56,714 nucleotides of DNA from an uncultured Eubacteriales bacterium. GTDB taxonomy: Bacteria; Bacillota; Clostridia; Peptostreptococcales; Anaerovoracaceae. The stretch spans positions 1 through 56,714 of the forward strand of contig CACYHR010000029.1 of the NCBI GenBank assembly GCA_902774265.1, read 5' to 3'. Below the pieces are notes generated by a model that saw only the letters and a list, made by a program, of their open reading frames with translations, searched no databases and was not told where the DNA came from. Each line of letters opens with the position of its first letter. Positions within the stretch are counted from its first letter, which is position 1. Both the position numbers and the translations under genes were made by a program. Below are positions 35,341 through 44,090 of the stretch, piece after piece.

Positions 35341-36546
35341 ATGGAAAAACAGGACGTATTAATGGTAAGAACTCTGGGTGATTTCGCCATGACATGGAAC
35401 GGCAGACAGATCGGAGCCGGTGTCAAAGCGAAGGACTCTCAGTTCACGCGCCTAATGGAAATCCTTCTCCACAATCGTGAAGAAGGTGTAGAACGCAGCC
35501 GCCTCGAAGACCTGGTATTCAGGGAGAGCAATTCTGATGATCTGCATCACATGTTCCGCAGCGTCATCTATAACACCAAGAAAAAACTCGCTTCGGAAGG
35601 TCTGCCTAAATCGGATTATATAGTTTACGAAAACGGCAGCTATTTCTGGACAAAGGATATTCCGGTCATAGAAGATTCGACAGTGTTCGAGGAAATGTGT
35701 ACAGCGGCAGATGCAGAACCGGATCCGCATCTCAGGGCGCAGCTCTACAAGGATGCGATACTGTTTTACGGCGGAGATTTTCTCCCTAATCAGACAAGCC
35801 TGATCTGGGTCATTCGCGAAGGCCGCAGATATCGCGATCTCTTCGGTGAATGCATGGAAAAAGCTGTTGACCTGATGCGTGAAAGCGGCGATTTCACATC
35901 GATGGAGGAGATCGGCCGGCATGCAACAATGATCAATCCGCTGTCAGAGTGGGAATTCGTGACGATGGAAGCTCTTATTTCCATGGAACACTATGAAGAA
36001 GCGAGACTGCTGTACGAGCGAACTGTCGATTATTACATGAAAGAGCTCGGTGCCAGACCGTCCGCCGACATGATCAACATGCTTGACAGACTCGGCGGCC
36101 GGCTTGAGTACAAATTTTCACTTATAGACGAAGTTCAGAAAAGGCTGTCCGAAGGCAAAATGCATGAGACCGGAGGATTCTTCTGCACATACCCTGTGTT
36201 TCAGGGAATATACAGATTCATGGAAAGAGTCATGGACAGAAGCGGGCAGTCCGCATTTCTGATGCTCTGCACTATACTTGACGGCAGCGGCAAACCTATG
36301 AAAGAAGGCGCTGTGCTGACAAGACTTGCAGAAAGACTCGGTGATTCCATCGCGGTGTCGATAAGGCGAAGCGATGTAGCATGCCGTTATGGCAAAGGTC
36401 AGTTCCTCATACTGCTCCTCAATACGACAGTTGAAAACTGCGATATCGTAGAGAAGAGGATCAACAAAGCGTTCAGTTCTGAGGGACAGAGGACAAAGGT
36501 AAGTTACCATGTAAATGTCGTAACATACGAACCGTTCGACGAATAA
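35341..36546 (+). CDS. BTAD-type transcriptional regulator with GGDEF-like end
   Basis: 401 residues. The N-terminal ~100 residues form a winged-helix DNA-binding domain of the OmpR/SARP type (MVRTLGDFAMTWNGRQIG, DLHHMFRSVIYNTKKKL). Residues ~105-250 match the bacterial transcriptional activator (BTAD) helical repeats (EEIGRHATMINPLSEWEFVT). The last ~130 residues look like a GGDEF fold without catalytic residues: VSIRRSDVACRYGKGQFLIL, where GGDEF would be YGKGQF. No receiver domain is present. AAGGTG is six bases before the ATG. Two small paralogous genes follow in the same direction, the first after 18 bases. Confidence 0.85.
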   Translation: MEKQDVLMVRTLGDFAMTWNGRQIGAGVKAKDSQFTRLMEILLHNREEGVERSRLEDLVFRESNSDDLHHMFRSVIYNTKKKLASEGLPKSDYIVYENGSYFWTKDIPVIEDSTVFEEMCTAADAEPDPHLRAQLYKDAILFYGGDFLPNQTSLIWVIREGRRYRDLFGECMEKAVDLMRESGDFTSMEEIGRHATMINPLSEWEFVTMEALISMEHYEEARLLYERTVDYYMKELGARPSADMINMLDRLGGRLEYKFSLIDEVQKRLSEGKMHETGGFFCTYPVFQGIYRFMERVMDRSGQSAFLMLCTILDGSGKPMKEGAVLTRLAERLGDSIAVSIRRSDVACRYGKGQFLILLLNTTVENCDIVEKRINKAFSSEGQRTKVSYHVNVVTYEPFDE

Positions 36547-36564
36547 TAGCAGGGAGGACGGCTT

Positions 36565-37050
36565 ATGGAAAGGACCAGTCAGGTATATTTGGGAGTGCCG
36601 AACGGCGTAGTGCTGTGTATAGATTCTGCAGAATCAGAGCAGAACATTTCTGCGCGTCTTTATCATGCGTATCGCAGCGATGCAGTAAATATCACATCGC
36701 CCGAAGAGATACTTCCCGAGATGGAGAAACTGTTTGAAAGCCTGAGATTTCCTTTCAGGACGACAAATTACCGCAGCTTCAGAGGTGAAAGGGAAGATTA
36801 TACAGCAGAACCGGGCGTGCGGCCGGGCAGGGAATTCGCAGAAGCGGCAAGCAGACGCATGATGAGTGATGAAGAACTGCTGGATCTTGAGGGAGAACTT
36901 GCGACATTTATAATCAGAGTGCAGCAGCGGCAGAACAGTGACTGGCAGGGCCGCATAACATGGGCGGAGCATGACCGGACACTGAGTTTCAAGACAGTTA
37001 CGGAAATGCTGCAGTTAATTGAAAAAGCATTGAGTGATTTGCTGGTCTGA
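36565..37050 (+). CDS. Small protein with RVQQ-WQG motif, larger paralog
   Basis: 161 residues, cytoplasmic, no known family. The C-terminal ~55 residues (ATFIIRVQQRQNSDWQGRITW...LSFKTVTEMLQLIEKAL) match the next gene closely. The N-terminal ~100 residues (ARLYHAYRSDAVNITSPEEI) are unique to this copy. It starts 18 bases after the BTAD regulator, with GGGAGG before the ATG, so the two are probably one transcript. Similar small proteins next to BTAD regulators occur in related genomes as far as I recall. The module may bind a regulator or its ligand; this is inference. Confidence 0.7.
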   Translation: MERTSQVYLGVPNGVVLCIDSAESEQNISARLYHAYRSDAVNITSPEEILPEMEKLFESLRFPFRTTNYRSFRGEREDYTAEPGVRPGREFAEAASRRMMSDEELLDLEGELATFIIRVQQRQNSDWQGRITWAEHDRTLSFKTVTEMLQLIEKALSDLLV

Positions 37051-37131
37051 AACTGCTGATACTGTTTGATCAGTAACCTCAGATATCGATGCAGAGCACA
37101 GAGCGAAGTTCAGGTTTTACAGGTGATGACT

Positions 37132-37350
37132 ATGGCTGAGACCGTCAAAAGAAAGAAACACAGTGAGCTGGGCACATTCGTTGTACGAGTACAGCAAAGC
37201 CAGCACAACAATTTCCAGGGAGAGATCACCTGGGTAGAGGAAGACAAGACTACGCATTTCCGTTCTATGTGGGAAATGCTCAAATTGATGGAGGAAGGAC
37301 TGTTAAGTACAGGCGAGGTCGAAAAGGAAAAGCTGCCTGACTGGCAGTAA
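37132..37350 (+). CDS. Small protein with RVQQ-FQG motif, short paralog
   Basis: About 72 residues. It is almost only the shared module: LGTFVVRVQQSQHNNFQGEITW...THFRSMWEMLKLMEEGL. The ATG at 37132 has AGGTG six bases upstream; the longer in-frame start (37066) has none. It lies 81 bases after its larger paralog. No membrane segment or known domain. The repeated module next to a BTAD regulator suggests a conserved accessory set. Confidence 0.72.
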   Translation: MAETVKRKKHSELGTFVVRVQQSQHNNFQGEITWVEEDKTTHFRSMWEMLKLMEEGLLSTGEVEKEKLPDWQ

Positions 37351-37384
37351 TTGCCTGCCTGAATCAGTTAAATGTCAATTAAGT

Positions 37385-37417
37385 GAGTGAAACAGAGGAA
37401 TGTCCTATGTTTCACTC
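37385..37417 (+). promoter_or_regulatory. Inverted repeat upstream of the COG0523 gene
   Basis: GAGTGAAACA pairs with TGTTTCACTC across 13 bases. No T-run follows. It stands 48 bases before the GTPase start and could be an operator or a weak terminator. It does not match the Zur box I know. Confidence 0.4.
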
Positions 37418-37464
37418 GTTTCACAAGTAAAAAAATATTTAATAATAAGGAGCATGAGCGAAAA

Positions 37465-38562
37465 ATGACAAAGGTTGATATTTTTTCAGGCTTTCTCGGA
37501 GCCGGTAAGACAACTCTGATCAAAAAACTGATTTCAGAGGGTTATGAAAACAAAAATATAGTACTGATAGAGAACGAGTTCGGCGAGATCGGAGTTGATA
37601 CGGGATTTCTCAGAGATTCCGGCATAAAGATCAATGAAATGGTTGCCGGATGCATTTGCTGTACACTCGTAGGAGATTTCGGCAAGGCGCTGAATGAGGT
37701 CATCGAGCAGTATGATCCTGACAGGATACTTATCGAGCCGTCCGGCGTAGGCAAGCTTTCAGACGTTATCATTGCCGTGCAGGACATCAAAAATGACAAG
37801 ATCGAGCTCAACGGTTTTACCACAGTCGTAGATGCAAAGAGATTTGACTTGTATATGAATAATTTCGGCGAATTCTACAAGAATCAGGTAGAGCATGCCA
37901 GCTCGATTTTCCTTTCGCACCAGCAGGGAATGGATCCGGCGAAGATCGACGCAATAGTAAGTGCAATAAGAGAGCTCAATGCGGAAGCAACCATAGTGAC
38001 AACGGACTGGCATGAGCTGAGCGGAGCAAGGATTCTCGAGGTCATGGAGTCAAAGAAGACACTCAACGCAGAGCTTGATAAGCTGAGAGAAGAGGCGTAC
38101 GAGGAGCTCGAGGCGCATGAGCATGAACATGAGCACGAGCACCACCATCACGACCACGACCACGATGATGATGACGACGAACATGAGCACCATCACCACC
38201 ATCACGACCACGACCATGACGATGATGATGACGACGAACATGAGCATCACCACCACCATCATCACCATCACCACCACCATGGACACGATGCTGACGAGGT
38301 GTTTGATGAGGTCGGAGTGCAGACAAGCAATAAATACACAAAGGCAGAGCTTGAGAATATCGTAGACAGTCTCGACGAATGCGGAGAGGTTCTCAGATCC
38401 AAGGGAATCGTAGAGAATTCCGAAGGCGGCTGGCTTGAATTCGATTATGTACCGGGCGAAGGTGAGATCAGAGAAACAGAGGCAGAAGCAACAGGAATGA
38501 TAGTAGTTATCGGAACACGCCTCAACAAGGATAAGATACATGATCTCTTCAGACTCGCTTAA
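37465..38562 (+). CDS. COG0523/CobW-family GTPase with a His/Asp-rich metal stretch
   Basis: 365 residues. The P-loop FLGAGKTTLIKK and the family mark GCICCTL (CxCC metal site) are present; the GTPase domain covers about 1-210. Residues ~216-275 are almost only His, Asp and Glu, with runs of up to twelve His. This is a metal buffer of the type seen in zinc and nickel chaperones. A C-terminal CobW_C-like domain follows (ELENIVDSLDECGEVLRSKG...WLEFDYVPGE). AGGAG is 12 bases before the ATG, slightly far. It should insert or deliver a metal, probably zinc. The partner at 38678 is a second GTPase of the same family. Confidence 0.87.
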   Translation: MTKVDIFSGFLGAGKTTLIKKLISEGYENKNIVLIENEFGEIGVDTGFLRDSGIKINEMVAGCICCTLVGDFGKALNEVIEQYDPDRILIEPSGVGKLSDVIIAVQDIKNDKIELNGFTTVVDAKRFDLYMNNFGEFYKNQVEHASSIFLSHQQGMDPAKIDAIVSAIRELNAEATIVTTDWHELSGARILEVMESKKTLNAELDKLREEAYEELEAHEHEHEHEHHHHDHDHDDDDDEHEHHHHHHDHDHDDDDDDEHEHHHHHHHHHHHHGHDADEVFDEVGVQTSNKYTKAELENIVDSLDECGEVLRSKGIVENSEGGWLEFDYVPGEGEIRETEAEATGMIVVIGTRLNKDKIHDLFRLA

Positions 38563-38677
38563 TACGGATGCAGGCGATTTTACTTCAGGCGGATATCGCA
38601 GCAGTGAAAAGCGCATGCATAGAAGCTGTCTTTTGAAATCAACAGGAATATAGAAATAAAAGATCAGGGAAATAATA

Positions 38678-39619
38678 ATGACAGATAAACCCGTATATTT
38701 ATTCACCGGTTTTCTCGGAGCCGGTAAGACAACATTTATAAAAGAGACTCTTGAGAATCACGAATTCGGCGATGACGGCCGCACACTCCTGCTTATTTGC
38801 GAGCGCGGCGAGACCGAATATGAGCCGGAAAAATTCGTCGGGCCAGGAGTCAGGACGGCAATCATCAAATCAGAAGAAGAACTGAACGAGGCGAATCTCA
38901 GGATGATCGCTGCGGAGGGAGCTTTTGACAGAGTCGTTGTCGAGTACAATGGAATGTGGGAGAATCAGAAGCTCTTTGCGGCAATGCCCCGCAACTGGGT
39001 GATCGCACAGGAAATGGCTTTGTTTGATGCAAGCCTGTTCATGATGTACAACCGCAACATGAGACAGTTATGCTTCAATAAACTGCAGACAGCAGATATG
39101 GTCGTTTTCAACCGCTGCGAAAAAGGCTTTGACAAAATGCCGTTCCACAAGGAGGTCAGGATCGCCAATCGCAGAAATCTCATAGTATATGAGTATGGCC
39201 CTGATGATATCGAGCCGGACGACATTGAAGATCCGCTGCCTTATGACATGACACAGTCACGCATCGAGATCGACGATGAATGGTACGCAGAATGGTACAG
39301 GGACATCAACGAAAACGAAGATAACTACGACGGCAAAACATTTGTGATCAAAGGCAGAGTGGCGCTGTCAGATGAGCTGCCGGAAGGACAGTTTGCTTTC
39401 GGAAGACATGTGATGACCTGCTGTGAGGCGGATATTCAGTTCGCCGGCCTGCTTGCATACTACTCAGGTCAGGAGGAACTCAAAGTAGGAGACTGGGTGA
39501 AGATCACTGCCAAGGTCAGGGTCGAATACACCGAAGCCTATAAGGAGAAAGGACCGGTGCTCTACATCCGCAGCCTCGAGAGGTGCGAACAGTGCAATCC
39601 GGAGGTTGCAACCTTCTGA
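38678..39619 (+). CDS. Second COG0523-type GTPase fused to a YcgQ-like C-terminal domain
   Basis: 313 residues. The P-loop FLGAGKTTFIKE and the fold of COG0523 are present in the first ~190 residues, but the CxCC motif is absent; the equivalent place reads LLICERGETEYE. The last ~100 residues (FVIKGRVALSDELPEGQFAFGRHVMTCCEADIQFAGLL) match the end of YcgQ/TIGR03943-like proteins, which pair with the YcgR-type permeases in zinc-regulated loci. YcgQ is usually a separate membrane protein, so this is a fusion without the membrane part. It is 116 bases after the His-rich GTPase, with AGGGA upstream of the ATG, and points to metal delivery. Confidence 0.8.
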   Translation: MTDKPVYLFTGFLGAGKTTFIKETLENHEFGDDGRTLLLICERGETEYEPEKFVGPGVRTAIIKSEEELNEANLRMIAAEGAFDRVVVEYNGMWENQKLFAAMPRNWVIAQEMALFDASLFMMYNRNMRQLCFNKLQTADMVVFNRCEKGFDKMPFHKEVRIANRRNLIVYEYGPDDIEPDDIEDPLPYDMTQSRIEIDDEWYAEWYRDINENEDNYDGKTFVIKGRVALSDELPEGQFAFGRHVMTCCEADIQFAGLLAYYSGQEELKVGDWVKITAKVRVEYTEAYKEKGPVLYIRSLERCEQCNPEVATF

Positions 39620-39857
39620 GAATGAGGAAATTCAACGCCGTATCGTAAATAACTGCGGAAGAAATGCCGGCGGCAGTGCGTAATGATGCGGTGCGCAGCG
39701 GTGCAGTATGCAGTACTCACCGGAAAAATAATCTTATTATTTATAAAGAAACAGTCAGGAGACGGCGCAAATGCGCTAAAATCTTACATACATGATGGGG
39801 TAATCTCCGTCTGAATAAAAAAGATTGATCAATGGCTGTTTTTTGGAAGGTGGAAGA

Positions 39858-42104
39858 ATGAAAATCGCAAAGGAAATATTGGGATCCAGGATAAGTAATA
39901 TGCTTTTGACTTCTGCATTGACGGTGTTTCTTATAGGAGGAATACTGCCGCAGCTCGGATCAATTGAGGTGTTCGGAGCAAGCAGCCCGCTCAAAAGCGG
40001 CACATACAACCATGCTTCCAGATTTGACGGTAATCTGATTGTGAACGGAGTGGATGTTTCGTACTGGCAGGGTACAGCGTCCAACTGGAATGTAGCCAAA
40101 CAGAAGGGCGTTGAATACGCCATTATGAGAGTCACCTGGACCAGCTATGCAAAAGGTTCACACAACTACAAAAACAAGGACAGCCATTTTACGACACATT
40201 ACAAAAAGGCAAAGAATGCCGGAATCATGACAGGGGCCTATGTCTTCTCGCAGGCAAAAAGCGTGACAGAGGCGAAGAACGAAGCAAAATACGCAGTCAG
40301 CACTCTCAAAGAATACGGAATCACACCGGGAGATATGCAGCTGCCTGTATACATGGATTATGAATACAGCGGAGGCAGTGCCGGCAGACTGAACGGACTC
40401 AAGGCCGCCACAGCGAAAAAATGCGCGAAAGCTTTCTGCGATATAATCAGAAACGCAGGATATCAGCCGGGCATATATGCGAATACAAATTTCTTCAAGA
40501 GCATGCTTGGAAACGGAACAAGTCTGGATTCCGACATAGATCTCTGGTGTGCTCAGTACTACAACAAGAACCAGTCTGCATCGAAATACAGCAAATGGCA
40601 GTATTCAAGCTCAGCGGCAATAGGAAGCGGTAAAAAGGGACTGCTGTTCACCACAACAGATAAAGTCGGCAGCACCGATGTCAATTTCTGGTATATTCCG
40701 AGAAAACCAAAGGCAATCGGCAGCAAGGATATAGCAGGCATGAAGATATACGGTGCCACAGCATTTAACTATACCGGCAAACTTATCAAGCCTGATTATC
40801 AGATCTATGACGGCAGTACCCGCCTCAAAGAGGGGAAGGATTACGCTATAGGATATATAAATAATGTTCAGAAGGGCAGTATGCAGGCGTACGCATATAT
40901 CAAGGGCGTGGGCGATTATAATGGCTATGCCCTGATACCGTTCACGATCGGATCGGGATACATCAAGCATATGGATCTGATTTCAGACGGAAAAGACGGA
41001 TACATCCTGGCCAATGCAGGCGAAAAGAACACATATAAGTTAAGTGTTTCAATAAGCGAAGATGAGAATGAAGACTGCCCGGAAAATGTCGTAGTCGAAG
41101 AGATTGCTGATATGCAGGGAGACGAATCAGGAGAAAAGGCGGGAGAAACACCTGCCTACGCAGAGAATGCCGGCGCACAGAATGCCGATGCACAGAATGC
41201 CGATGCACAGAATGCCGACGCACAGAATTCAGGCGCAAAGACTGATACCGCTGTTTCAGTTAAGACAGAGTCTGACACATCCGGCTATCAGTCAGCGGCC
41301 GATGCCGAAGAAACCGGAAGTGTTTCTCAGAATGCTGCAGATACAGATACTGCGGAGCTAAGTGCGGAAAAAACAGCTGATGCGGAAAAAGCAGATACGA
41401 GTTCAGACGGATCTGCAGAAGCAGCGGTCAGCGATGATATGGCATCACTGAGTATCAGCAGCGCTGAGGTACAGGCTTCGGAATCATCGTCAAGTGACAG
41501 TCTCAAACTCACGATAGGAAATAACAAAAACGGCGGATACATCCGCAACATCCCTTCAGGCACAACAGCAAAGAAACTGCTGAACGGACTTGCTATAAGG
41601 AAAGGGTTCCAGAATAAATACACTGTTGCCGTCATAAACAGTAAGGGTGTCAGACAGGATTCATCGGCTAAGGTCAAAACCGGAATGATGATCGGTATAT
41701 ATGACAGTAAAGGAAGCCTTGCCGGGACTGCAGATCTGGCTGTCAAGGGAGACAATATCAAGGACAAAAAAGGCAAGGATCCGATTTGGGGATATGCTGA
41801 CGCACTCTCGGTCAAAAAAACTTCGATCGCATCGATTGCAGGCGGTTCCGGATCATTTACGGTTACTGCAAAAAAACTGACGCAGGCAGCTTCGAACGGC
41901 TACCAGCTGAGATACAGCCTCAAGTCCGATATGTCCGGATCGACCGGCGGTACGATCAGCAGCAGTTACAGCAAAGTCACCAGACAGGTAACCGGCCTGA
42001 AGCAAGGCAAAACGTATTATGTACAGGTAAGAAATATAAAAGTCGTCAATGGCAATAAATATTATTCATCCTGGAGTTCAGCAAAATCAGTATCAGTTCA
42101 GTAA
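39858..42104 (+). CDS. Secreted GH25 lysozyme with low-complexity linker
   Basis: 748 residues. A signal peptide (LLTSALTVFLIGGILPQLG) leads to a glycoside hydrolase 25 domain at about 50-275: VNGVDVSYWQG, the catalytic pair in YMDYEYSGG, and YANTNFFK. It cleaves the peptidoglycan glycan chain. A segment of about 100 residues after it resembles a bacterial Ig-like repeat. The middle is low-complexity and contains four short tandem copies of AQNAD (12-base repeats at about 41165-41230). The end is a fibronectin-like domain (TRQVTGLKQGKTYYVQVRN). AAGGTGG is before the ATG. No wall anchor is seen. A terminator follows. Confidence 0.87.
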   Translation: MKIAKEILGSRISNMLLTSALTVFLIGGILPQLGSIEVFGASSPLKSGTYNHASRFDGNLIVNGVDVSYWQGTASNWNVAKQKGVEYAIMRVTWTSYAKGSHNYKNKDSHFTTHYKKAKNAGIMTGAYVFSQAKSVTEAKNEAKYAVSTLKEYGITPGDMQLPVYMDYEYSGGSAGRLNGLKAATAKKCAKAFCDIIRNAGYQPGIYANTNFFKSMLGNGTSLDSDIDLWCAQYYNKNQSASKYSKWQYSSSAAIGSGKKGLLFTTTDKVGSTDVNFWYIPRKPKAIGSKDIAGMKIYGATAFNYTGKLIKPDYQIYDGSTRLKEGKDYAIGYINNVQKGSMQAYAYIKGVGDYNGYALIPFTIGSGYIKHMDLISDGKDGYILANAGEKNTYKLSVSISEDENEDCPENVVVEEIADMQGDESGEKAGETPAYAENAGAQNADAQNADAQNADAQNSGAKTDTAVSVKTESDTSGYQSAADAEETGSVSQNAADTDTAELSAEKTADAEKADTSSDGSAEAAVSDDMASLSISSAEVQASESSSSDSLKLTIGNNKNGGYIRNIPSGTTAKKLLNGLAIRKGFQNKYTVAVINSKGVRQDSSAKVKTGMMIGIYDSKGSLAGTADLAVKGDNIKDKKGKDPIWGYADALSVKKTSIASIAGGSGSFTVTAKKLTQAASNGYQLRYSLKSDMSGSTGGTISSSYSKVTRQVTGLKQGKTYYVQVRNIKVVNGNKYYSSWSSAKSVSVQ

Positions 42105-42116
42105 TGTAAGAGACAT

Positions 42117-42158
42117 CGGATGTTCCCGCCGCCTTTAAGACGACGGGACATCCGTTTT
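42117..42158 (+). terminator. Terminator after the GH25 gene, related to the structured repeat
   Basis: CGGATGTTCCCGCCG pairs with CGACGGGACATCCG, then TTTT. The arms resemble the right half of the repeat at 29035 (GAACCCGCCGCCTAAGAGGCGGGGGACATCCGG), so it may be a decayed copy now working as a terminator. Confidence 0.7.
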
Positions 42159-42205
42159 CGATCATCATCGTAAGATCTCTGTTTCAATTAATGCCTTGAC
42201 GAATA

Positions 42206-42691
42206 ATGATTATCAGCAAATCAAAATCGGAAAAACTGAATTTAAGAGTAAAAAACGGTAATGAGGTATCTGTTCATCCGGTGTCTGTTATAATGCAGGC
42301 AGCAGCAATGATTATTATATTGCTGTTGTCTTTTGCTGTGATAACAGCGCCTGCCTTTGCCGCATCGGACAATGGCGCGGATGCGCATGCCAGATCGATG
42401 TCGGCAGGTTCCGGCGACAAACCCATAGACGATGATTCAACAACCTGGGATTACGGCCAGTCTGATGAGGATACAGATAATGACCGTCTGTCGGATGAAG
42501 CGGAAATGTTCGATGAAGAGGCAGCTGATCATGCAGCTGACGAAACAGCAGATGTAGCTGAACAGAATAACACAGCTGCAGCTGATGATCTGTCCGGAAA
42601 AGTCATGAGCACACTTATCGCGGCCGCGGCTATTGCAGCAGCTGCTCTGGCGGCTATCCTGATAATAAGGTCAGTGAAAAAGCGGCAGTAA
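42206..42691 (+). CDS. Small exported membrane protein, Ala/Asp-rich
   Basis: Up to 161 residues. I do not recognise a family. A hydrophobic export signal (MIIILLLSFAVITAPAFAA) is followed by about 70 residues rich in Asp, Glu and Ala, and a C-terminal helix (STLIAAAAIAAAALAAILII) with a basic end RSVKKRQ, so it is anchored with its middle part outside. The start is uncertain: the ATG at 42206 has no ribosome site, and a TATAAT box at 42289 allows a shorter start near 42308. The words CATCCGGTGTCTGTTAT at 42275-42291 equal the right end of the structured repeat. Confidence 0.6.
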   Translation: MIISKSKSEKLNLRVKNGNEVSVHPVSVIMQAAAMIIILLLSFAVITAPAFAASDNGADAHARSMSAGSGDKPIDDDSTTWDYGQSDEDTDNDRLSDEAEMFDEEAADHAADETADVAEQNNTAAADDLSGKVMSTLIAAAAIAAAALAAILIIRSVKKRQ

Positions 42692-42859
42692 ATACGGCAA
42701 TAGCGTCACAAAAAAGGATGAAAAGCTAATAAAGGTAAAAAAATGATAATATAATTACAATAAAAAACTGCAATGAAAAAACGACTTTGAACAAGCTGAA
42801 CCCCAATCAGCGTGCACATAGCCGTTCTTTCAAAGCACTATCTCATATCGAGTAAACCA

Positions 42860-42893
42860 GGTTTCTCCCCGTAGACCGGAGAAACCATTTTTG
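42860..42893 (+). terminator. Intrinsic terminator
   Basis: GGTTTCTCC pairs with GGAGAAACC around CCGTAGACC, then ATTTTTG. It lies 169 bases after the small membrane protein. Between it and the AraC gene lie AT-rich bases and a dispersed repeat. Confidence 0.7.
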
Positions 42894-43032
42894 TTTTCAG
42901 CAAACATACTCCGAAGAGTTGAACTGACAGCCTGCAAAAACAACTCGGTTTGCAATTTGATTGTATTATAATACGTTTGTTTATGTTATAATCCTGTTGC
43001 GAATACTGTAATTTATTTATGAATAATGTACT

Positions 43033-43120
43033 TCGCCTAATCAAATACTCTGCTTATCATCATGAGCTGCGTTCGGTGTACTGCTGCTGCGCTGCTCTGT
43101 TCCATCGTAAAGTAATATTC
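43033..43120 (+). repeat. Dispersed repeat block, copy 6
   Basis: CGCCTAATCAAATACTCTGCTTATCATCATGAGCTGCGTTCGGTG repeats the inner block of 15670-15974 and is the reverse of 6683. The bases following to about 43230 partly match the same copy (GAAGTTTGCAGACT...CGCTACG). Confidence 0.6.
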
Positions 43121-43254
43121 CCGCAAGAGGGCTTCATAAGCTCACATGAAGTTTGCAGACTATGCTCGCTACGTCGGGCATCGGACTTCCGGATTGACCG
43201 GACGTACGATTCGGAATATTCACAAGCATTGATTAAGAAAGGCAGTTGACGATA

Positions 43255-43986
43255 ATGAGCGACAGGAAAACCGCTAATATGATCCTGAGCCGTACGCGCA
43301 GAAATCAGATTTATCTGCCGTATTCGCGCAAGAAAAAATATTTTGATGCTATAGCGACAGGCAACACGGAACGAATCGCCGAGCTCTCGCAGGAAAATTA
43401 TGAGTATCCGACAGCGCTCTATAATAGATGCGGTTCATACAGCGAAGCGATGAACAAAATGTACTATGAGGCAGTGGGTGCTGCAAATGAGATGTGTCTG
43501 ATTGCAATACAGTCAGGCCTTCTTGATATGGTCGCATATGATATACGCGATGAATTTATTGCGGAATTCGACAATGCAGTTTCTCTCCCCGATCTGTACG
43601 ATCTGGTGCACGGAATGGCGCACAACTTTGCCCAGAAAATGGGATATATAATAAAAGAAAAAAAGCGTTCTCCGAGACTTGCCAAGATGATGACTTATAT
43701 AGAGGAACATCTGACGGAAAAGATAGAGCTGCAGGATATTGCCGACCATGTAAATCTGAGCCGCACATATGCATCTGCTATCTTCAAAGAGGAGCTGGGT
43801 ATAAACATCAGCGAGTTTATCATGAAAGAAAGGATGCTTGAGGCAAAGCGCATGCTGAGAGATACCGACCTGCCGGTCTCCGCTATAGCCGACAGACTGG
43901 CTTTCTGCTCGCAGAGCTATTTCACGAAGAATTTCACACGCATGGAAGGAATGACACCTGTGGAATACCGCCGCAACACCCTGTAG
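43255..43986 (+). CDS. AraC-family transcriptional regulator
   Basis: About 243 residues. The C-terminal ~100 residues are a standard AraC DNA-binding domain with two helix-turn-helices: LQDIADHVNLSRTYASAIFKEELG and VSAIADRLAFCSQSYFTKNFTRMEGMTPVEYRR. The N-terminal ~140 residues contain no cupin; they look helical, like the small sensing parts found in this family in Clostridia. The ATG at 43255 is preferred; a TTG nine bases earlier is possible. Its target is not evident. The Y-family polymerase gene 104 bases downstream runs in the same direction. Confidence 0.85.
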   Translation: MSDRKTANMILSRTRRNQIYLPYSRKKKYFDAIATGNTERIAELSQENYEYPTALYNRCGSYSEAMNKMYYEAVGAANEMCLIAIQSGLLDMVAYDIRDEFIAEFDNAVSLPDLYDLVHGMAHNFAQKMGYIIKEKKRSPRLAKMMTYIEEHLTEKIELQDIADHVNLSRTYASAIFKEELGINISEFIMKERMLEAKRMLRDTDLPVSAIADRLAFCSQSYFTKNFTRMEGMTPVEYRRNTL

Positions 43987-44090
43987 ACTGCAGGACCCGG
44001 ATATATGATCTGAAACAGGACGGATGGCGTTGATTGTCCGGAATTTCCGAAAAGTTTTGAGTAATGTACGAATCACAATAATTAATACTG

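Noticed and set aside
38050-38706. A 218-codon minus-strand frame with long Val/Met runs
   Set aside because: It is the complement of the His/Asp codon run of the COG0523 gene.
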